This document shows, in pieces, positions 32,823 through 37,632 of a stretch of 37,632 nt of DNA; position 1 is the stretch's first letter; every line of letters starts with the position of its first letter. Under the pieces are notes generated by a model. The model made no database searches. It had not been told where the DNA came from and saw only the letters and a list, made by a program, of their open reading frames with translations. The translations under genes were made by a program, and so were the position numbers. This DNA comes from Rhizorhapis suberifaciens (lineage in GTDB: Bacteria; Pseudomonadota; Alphaproteobacteria; Sphingomonadales; Sphingomonadaceae): contig NZ_JACHOV010000015.1 in the NCBI RefSeq assembly GCF_014200045.1, positions 1 through 37,632 of the forward strand, given 5' to 3'.

Positions 32823-33815
32823 ATGGCCGGAAGAAGCTTGCAAAGTCTCGTGTTGACGGAAGTGGATCGAGCTATCCTCGACGCGCTTACCGCCGACCCA
32901 TTGGCCAGCGCACGCGCTGTCGCGGAGACATTGGGCGCGCCAGTGGCACAGGTAACCGCTCGCATGCGTGCACTCGACCGCCGCCGTGTGTCCCACGTAC
33001 TTGCGGTGCTCGATCTAGCGGCCGCCGGAGAGCAAGTGTGCTTCGTGTCGCTCGAAATAAAAGGCCGTTCTCTCGAATCTGTCGCCGCGGATATCAGGCC
33101 CATCCCTGAAGTCATGCTGATCAGCACTCTGGTCGATGGCCAATATGATCTGCTGTTGATGATCCGCTTTGGCACCCCCGGGTCGCTCCATGGCCTGATG
33201 GCAAACCGCATCTGCACGATAGCAGGGATATATCGCGTCACGGTTTCAACCGTGCTCGACATCCCTTCCTTTCAGGCCCACTATGTCCGGTTTGACTCCT
33301 CGCCGGAACCCGAGGCCGATTTTGCAGAAACGATGAGCGAAATAGCCCAGGTGTTTGCCGGGCAGGTCGACGAGCTTGATTGTCAGATCATCACGGAGTT
33401 GCTGGGCAACGCGCGGCAGTCGATCAATACAATCGCACGCAAATATCAGATCAATGCGAGTACCATCCGCTACCGGGTCCGCAGTCTTGAAAGCCGCGGC
33501 CTGATGCGTTTCATCACCGTTCTTGATCCGAAGGCTTTGGGCATCCAAGTCTTTGCACTGGTAGAGATCGAACCAAGGGCGAACTGCCTGGCAGATGTGG
33601 TTGCCAGTCTGCGGGGGAGGCCATGGTTGCCCCAAATCTTCGTGACCACCGGACCTGCTCCAATAAAGGGCATCATGCATGGCAAAGACATGCACGCGAT
33701 CAAGCGGATCAAGAACGAGGAGCTGACCCAGATCGAGGGGATCATCGACGTCACTATTACGACGCTCTCCGGCGCGTACAAGAATGACACACGATGGGGC
33801 AACAAATACACCTGA
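32823..33815 (+). CDS. Tandem (double-length) Lrp/AsnC-family regulator
   Basis: A 330-residue regulator about twice the usual 150-165. It has two Lrp units in order: HTH1 (LTEVDRAILDALTADPLASA, then RAVAETLGAPVAQVTARMRA), RAM-like domain 1 (about 55-140), HTH2 (VDELDCQIITELLGNARQSI, then NTIARKYQINASTIRYRVRS) and RAM-like domain 2 ending at GAYKNDTRW. The second HTH keeps the classic 'LD..I...L..N.R.....IA......ST...R...L...G' spacing. The ATG at 32823 follows AAGGAG; the longer frame from 32775 has no such site. It is divergent from the phosphotransferase gene and probably controls it. A single-chain pseudo-dimer would have one or two different effector sites. Confidence 0.9.
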   Translation: MAGRSLQSLVLTEVDRAILDALTADPLASARAVAETLGAPVAQVTARMRALDRRRVSHVLAVLDLAAAGEQVCFVSLEIKGRSLESVAADIRPIPEVMLISTLVDGQYDLLLMIRFGTPGSLHGLMANRICTIAGIYRVTVSTVLDIPSFQAHYVRFDSSPEPEADFAETMSEIAQVFAGQVDELDCQIITELLGNARQSINTIARKYQINASTIRYRVRSLESRGLMRFITVLDPKALGIQVFALVEIEPRANCLADVVASLRGRPWLPQIFVTTGPAPIKGIMHGKDMHAIKRIKNEELTQIEGIIDVTITTLSGAYKNDTRWGNKYT

Positions 33816-33865
33816 AATCGAGGGCTTTGAACCCGCTTTTTCGCTGTTCAGTTTTCGGCTCCGGC

Positions 33866-34067
33866 CTCCAGGTGCGGCAGCTTTCCGCGATGGCGATTGT
33901 CCTGCTCACTGCGCCGCTGGGGTTGATCGGCGGCACGCTGGGAGGGACAATTCTTACGCTCGTGTTCCCTACCCGCGCTTTATGCGCTCTGGTTCCGGAT
34001 CGATCCCAATAAGGACGCTCGGGCGTGCGTTTCAGAAGCGCAGGAGCCTCATCCTGTGATGGTCTGA
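33866..34067 (+). pseudogene. RND (AcrB/HAE1-type) efflux pump relic
   Basis: LQVRQLSAMAIVLLTAPLGL followed directly by IGGTLGGTILTLVF brings together two segments of RND pumps that are normally about 90-100 residues apart (transmembrane helices 10 and 12), so an internal deletion has occurred. A single-base shift near 33967 then gives LPALYALWFRIDPNKDARA, the typical RND C-terminus, ending at 34065-34067. The frame before 33866 shows no pump sequence. The fragment is non-functional and lies just after the Lrp gene. Confidence 0.7.
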
Positions 34068-34466
34068 GCGACAGAAGCGCTGCAAATATTTGAGTATAGC
34101 GCGCGGCGCTGCACCCTGCGCCACACTGTGATGTCAAAACGGCTCGCACTATGGAATTTGGCTTCCAATTTTGAAGCAACAGAATGATTGGAGCTGATTC
34201 CGCCAGCGGGAGGTTCCTGTTTCGCGGCGGGAAGTTACAGACGGAGAAAGAGCCGAAAAACCGGTGTATGTACGCCATCGTACATTTTGATCACCCTTTT
34301 GTGGGGGCAGGCAAGCCTGAGAGAAAAACGCCAAAAATCACGGGGAGCATGTCCAGCGCTTGCCGAATCGCGATCCAGAAGGAGTATTCTACATCTTTCT
34401 ATAGACAGAACATATTTTCCATTTTATGATGACTCCATAATCAACATAACCAAATGTGGAGGGTAT
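34068..34466 (+). promoter_or_regulatory. Leader region of TonB receptor 4 with inverted repeat
   Basis: This 399-base gap has no gene I can support. A perfect inverted repeat, ATGTACG (34268-34274) and CGTACAT (34279-34285) around CCAT, lies about 180 bases before the receptor start. Closer to the gene (34390-34450) the DNA is AT-rich, suggesting the promoter. GTGGAGGG at 34456-34463 is the ribosome binding site for the ATG at 34467. Confidence 0.4.
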
Positions 34467-36803
34467 ATGAAACTGCGGTTTGGCTTGTGGTGCGCAACTG
34501 CCACTTGGGTGCTTGTCCCAGCCATGGCTATCGCTCAATCGGAGCCGCAAAGCACTCCGGCGCAGGGCGCGGCGTCGAGCACCGGGGGCCAACTTCGATC
34601 CGACAACAGCCTCGTGGATATCGCGGATATCATAGTGACGGCGAACCGCCGGCCGGAGAGGCTGCAGGACGTGCCGATCACCGTAGTCGCGATCGAAGGT
34701 GAGACGCTGCGTGAACAGGGCGTCCAAAATCCGGAAGATCTCGGTCGGCTCTCGCCGAGCCTAGTCACGCAGAACAACGCTTCCAACGCGCAGGGAACCA
34801 ATTTTGCGATTCGCGGCGTGGGAACGGCGAGCTTCCAGCGTTCGGTGGAGCCGAGCGTCGCGCTCGTGCTGGACGATGTAACCCTCATCAGATCCGAGCT
34901 CGGCGTCATCAACTTCACGGATGTGGCGCAGGTGGAGGTCCTCAACGGACCGCAGGGCTTTCTGTTCGGAAAGAACGCTTCTGCAGGGTTGGTCAATATT
35001 CGCACCAATGACCCCCAGCTCGGGGTGAATTCGGGTCGCCTATTTTCGGAATATGGACAGCTCGACAACGCGAACGATACATCACTGTTCCGCGTGCAGG
35101 GGATCGCGAACCTTGCGCTTTCCAGCGACACGGCGCTGCGAATGAATGGGTTCTATGTAAAAAATTCGGCGCTTCAGAGAAACGTTGTTCCAAATCCTGA
35201 TTTCGAAGGGGGTCTGCGTCAGATCGGAGGATCTGCGAAGCTTCTGTGGGAGCCCACCGATCGACTCTCAGTCCTGTTGTCTGGCGATTACATGGATTCG
35301 CGTGGGGCCGGCGGCGGCGTTGCGAGCTTCCGCGTCGTAGCGCCAGCGAACCCCCTGGCTTCGATACTCCCGGCGCTTGGCATCACTCCGGGCGTGAATA
35401 ATTCGAAGAGCGCGTACGACGGGCTCACATTTTACGATCTGCGCGTCGGTGGCGGCCAGGCGAAAATCTCGTACGAATTCGATGGCGGCTTGAGAATCAC
35501 GAACATCGCCGCCTATCGAGATTTCAAAACATCGCAGGCATTCGATCCCGACTATGGTCCGCTTCCACTCGTCCAATTCTTCGGCGGGGGGATCACGGCG
35601 AGGCAGTTTTCCGACGAGCTACGGCTTACCTCGCCCACCGGAGGCAGATTCGACTATCAGGCGGGGCTTTACCTCTTGAAGGCCCGTGTTCAGGAAAGCG
35701 CTGTATTGGCGGCCACGCTGGGGCAAACGCCGCCTCCGGGTTTCACGACATTTCTCGGGGCGGACAATTTTTGGCGCCAGCATCTTGGTAGCTATGCCGC
35801 CTATGGGCAGGGCACCTATCGGCTTACGGACAGCTTGAAGCTGACCGCAGGCGCCCGTCTCACACACGAGACCATAAGCATGCGGTATGAAACCACTGCA
35901 GGCGGAGGCTTCCAGGCACTCGTGCCGGTTGCGGCTGAGGACGAGGAAAGCCGCAGCGAGACGAACTTCTCCTGGCGTACAACGCTGCAATATGATTTCG
36001 ACGACGACTGGATGATCTACGGCACCGCCGCGCGCGGCTACAAAGGGCCGGGATATGCTCAATATTCCTTCTCATATGTACGCCCTGAGATATCGACCCA
36101 TTTCGAGATCGGATCGAAGGCTCAGTTCTTCGACCGCAAATTGACCGTCAACGTCTCCGCGTTCAACACGGAGTTCAAGGACTTCCAGGCGGAAAGCATC
36201 GATTTTACGACGCTTGCATTTATACTTCAGAACGCGGGTAAGCTCCGCACTCGTGGAGCGGAACTACAGATTATTGCTCGTCCATTACCACGCCTTACAC
36301 TGAGTGCGGGACTCGCCTACACGGATGCTCGCTTCATCTCGTTCGAAAGTGACACCTGCTATGTTGGGCAGCCGGAGCCGGACTGCCGGAGGAACCGCAC
36401 GGATCCCATGGGTAGGCCTCTGCCGGACGCTACCGATTCCTCCGGCAGGAGACTGCCGAACGCGCCTGAGTGGAAGGGACTGGTGGACATAAGTTATGAA
36501 CAGCCATTGGGCGACGAGTTCGCAGCCACGCTGAACGTCGGCATCAGCTCACAATCCTCCTACAACTTCCTGTCGAACGGCAACCCCAGCGCCGTGCAGA
36601 AGGGCTACACCACGCTTGACCTCGGGCTTGCCCTAACCCAGAAAACGATGGACTGGACCCTGCGTGCGTTCTGCCGCAACTGCACAAACGAGCACTTTGT
36701 TTCCACTGTGCAGGGGCATCCGTTCTTCGCCGGCGACCATATCCAGAATCTCAGCTACAACGGCTTCCGTCAGCTCGGCCTCGCATTGGATCTAAAGTTC
36801 TAG
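34467..36803 (+). CDS. TonB-dependent outer-membrane receptor 4, divergent type
   Basis: A 778-residue receptor. The signal peptide MKLRFGLWCATATWVLVPAM ends AIA before QSEPQ. VDIADIIVTANRRPERLQDV marks the TonB box and plug start. The plug end reads VLNGPQGFLFGKNASAGLVN, differing from the usual LRGPQGTLYGRNATGG in several positions. The barrel contains YAAYGQGTYRLTDSLKLTAG and YGTAARGYKGPGYAQYSF, and the protein ends LGLALDLKF with terminal Phe. A CRNC motif (FCRNCTNEHF) occurs about 45 residues from the end. The open frame extends to 34188, but the strong ribosome binding site and signal peptide fix the start at 34467. It stands alone after the Lrp gene, and its ligand class probably differs from that of receptors 1 and 3. 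Confidence 0.94.
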   Translation: MKLRFGLWCATATWVLVPAMAIAQSEPQSTPAQGAASSTGGQLRSDNSLVDIADIIVTANRRPERLQDVPITVVAIEGETLREQGVQNPEDLGRLSPSLVTQNNASNAQGTNFAIRGVGTASFQRSVEPSVALVLDDVTLIRSELGVINFTDVAQVEVLNGPQGFLFGKNASAGLVNIRTNDPQLGVNSGRLFSEYGQLDNANDTSLFRVQGIANLALSSDTALRMNGFYVKNSALQRNVVPNPDFEGGLRQIGGSAKLLWEPTDRLSVLLSGDYMDSRGAGGGVASFRVVAPANPLASILPALGITPGVNNSKSAYDGLTFYDLRVGGGQAKISYEFDGGLRITNIAAYRDFKTSQAFDPDYGPLPLVQFFGGGITARQFSDELRLTSPTGGRFDYQAGLYLLKARVQESAVLAATLGQTPPPGFTTFLGADNFWRQHLGSYAAYGQGTYRLTDSLKLTAGARLTHETISMRYETTAGGGFQALVPVAAEDEESRSETNFSWRTTLQYDFDDDWMIYGTAARGYKGPGYAQYSFSYVRPEISTHFEIGSKAQFFDRKLTVNVSAFNTEFKDFQAESIDFTTLAFILQNAGKLRTRGAELQIIARPLPRLTLSAGLAYTDARFISFESDTCYVGQPEPDCRRNRTDPMGRPLPDATDSSGRRLPNAPEWKGLVDISYEQPLGDEFAATLNVGISSQSSYNFLSNGNPSAVQKGYTTLDLGLALTQKTMDWTLRAFCRNCTNEHFVSTVQGHPFFAGDHIQNLSYNGFRQLGLALDLKF

Positions 36804-36841
36804 GTCGCATATTCACACATTCCACTTGGCCCGGGAGCAAT

Positions 36842-36906
36842 TGCACAAAGTTCTTGTGGGTCAGAAGTTGTGGGGGGCGTCAGTGCGCCCCCTGCAGCTT
36901 TGTGCA
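36842..36906. repeat. Nested inverted repeats downstream of receptor 4
   Basis: Outer arms TGCACAAAG (36842-36850) and CTTTGTGCA (36898-36906) are perfect. Inside are GGGGGCG (36873-36879) and CGCCCCC (36886-36892), and a small TTCT/AGAA pair lies in the left spacer, so the RNA could fold as a three-way junction. It starts 39 bases after the receptor stop and lacks a T-run. It may be a 3' end or stability structure; it is not a standard intrinsic terminator. Confidence 0.55.
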
Positions 36907-37255
36907 CGCCCCCGCCGATCATTGGCCAGTGAGCGGCGCACGACAGCCCTATCATTGATTAGCGTCCTTGCTTTGCCTTGGCGTAATGGCAATTTGTACG
37001 CCAATGGATGAAGCATCGGCTTCTGTGATAATCATGGCGGACGGCCGCTCGCGGAGATCGACGCCTTGTAGCGGGCGAGCGAGACCGGCTGTTCCCCTGC
37101 CCCGCCCGGCCGATCCTCATCGCGGCGGGGACGAGCCGCGCAGGGATCGGCTGTCGCCGTCCTTGGACCAAGCTCCTGCCCTCCCCCTTTTCGATGCTTG
37201 CCAACACGGCAATAGCGGAAAAATCGACCGGCTACGCGCCCGCAGTTCCGGCTAA
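36907..37255. other. Gene-poor stretch
   Basis: I see no supported gene in these roughly 350 bases. Short open frames on both strands have arginine/serine-rich, shadow-like composition. The region lies between the inverted repeats and a decayed receptor fragment and may be rearranged DNA. Confidence 0.5.
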
Positions 37256-37537
37256 CGCTGACCCGAAGGCTGGGTCGTCCTTCACCCGGCGGACGATGGC
37301 GGCGAACAGGTCAAGCCCCTCGGGGTGGCCAATGCAGGCGAACTGGTGGCGCAGGCGCCGAACGTCGCGTTTCAGCTTCGGACCGGCAGTCTCGGCTTTC
37401 CGATCTTCAACATTCGCGGCGTCACGCTGCTCGACTTCAGCGACTCAAATGAATCGTCGGTCGAGAACTATGCCGACGACTTCTACCTCGGCAGCCCGGC
37501 GCTGATCGCGCATCGCTTGCGGGACTGGAACATCTAG
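37256..37537 (+). pseudogene. TonB-dependent receptor plug-domain fragment
   Basis: The frame reads GEQVKPLGVANAGELVAQAP, then NVAFQLRTGSLGFPIFNIRG and VTLLDFSDSNESSVENYADD followed by FYLGSPAL. This is the middle of a TonB receptor plug ('L....PN......G.P...IRGV......ES.V..Y.D.FYLG'). It then ends RLRDWNI and a stop, where an intact receptor would continue 'R.FD...IEVLRGPQG'. No signal peptide, TonB box or barrel is present in frame, so the copy is truncated at both ends. It is unlike the plugs of the four intact receptors here and resembles the 'GVTLLDF.D.NE' subgroup. Confidence 0.7.
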
Positions 37538-37632
37538 CGTCGGTCGAACGACATCCAGAGTTCCCGCAAGCCATAAGGAGTATAGCCCTCGAGCGGAACA
37601 CAGCTGGCGTCGCCCCGGCTGAACCGGAAATT
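37534..37632 (-). CDS. C-terminal end of a protein, possibly a TonB receptor (partial)
   Basis: An open frame enters from the right edge of the window and stops at 37534-37536. The 32 visible residues include SRGDASCVPLEGYTPYGLRE and end LWMSFDRR. 'GYTPYGLRELWMSF' resembles the last strands of an outer-membrane barrel, but the terminal Phe is absent and the segment is too short for a firm call. It overlaps the plug fragment's stop by a shared CTAG. Confidence 0.35.
   Translation of the reverse strand, partial: NFRFSRGDASCVPLEGYTPYGLRELWMSFDRR

Noticed and set aside
1-37632. CRISPR arrays, tRNA or rRNA genes, phage genes
   Set aside because: No regularly spaced repeats, cloverleaf sequences, rRNA segments or phage structural genes were recognised.

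Overview
The window reads as an accessory catabolic region of an alphaproteobacterium, most likely a sphingomonad (Sphingobium, Novosphingobium or Sphingopyxis type). The basis is moderate to high GC with AT-rich promoter gaps, four full-length TonB-dependent receptors in 37 kb with the sphingomonad-style plug opening 'IVVTAQRR..LQD(V/T)P', and a dense mix of flavin monooxygenases, SnoaL/EthD/SRPBCC small proteins and dedicated regulators. Taxonomy is inferred from gene content only.

Layout. 1-1120 is decayed DNA: the 3' end of an IS3-family transposase, a luciferase-like monooxygenase tail and a frameshifted SnoaL-like gene. 1377-6573 holds an SRPBCC protein and a SnoaL-like protein on the plus strand, facing a minus-strand group: DUF6473-like protein, EthD protein, HsaA/DszC-like flavin oxygenase (4-base overlap with EthD), SnoaL-like protein and SDR dehydrogenase. 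TonB receptor 1 follows at 6957-9176. 9361-14550 is a sulfation block on the minus strand: cysD, cysNC (bifunctional), cysQ, a molybdopterin oxidoreductase relic and a PAPS-type sulfotransferase. 14758-22093 holds a LuxR-type regulator, a second HsaA/DszC-like oxygenase, an alpha/beta hydrolase, an MFS transporter and TonB receptor 2.

22549-27277 has a truncated FAD-linked oxidase, a DszA/NtaA-type luciferase-fold monooxygenase divergent from a TetR regulator across a 33-bp near-palindrome, an enoyl-CoA hydratase/isomerase and a second luciferase-like oxidoreductase. 27462-32563 holds TonB receptor 3 (a paralogue of receptor 1), a CrtC/DUF7065-like protein and an unusually long APH-fold phosphotransferase. 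A double-length Lrp/AsnC regulator is divergent from the phosphotransferase, followed by an RND efflux pump relic. TonB receptor 4 (34467-36803) follows, and the window ends in fragments of further receptor-like genes.

How it may work together (inference): the receptors and MFS protein would import a hydrophobic, probably cyclic substrate. The flavin oxygenases, SDR, enoyl-CoA hydratase and hydrolase would oxidise and cleave it. SnoaL, EthD and SRPBCC proteins would handle intermediates. The adjacent PAPS synthesis, sulfotransfer and PAP removal genes suggest sulfo-conjugation. The substrate cannot be named from sequence. No flavin reductase partner for the two-component oxygenases was seen in the window.
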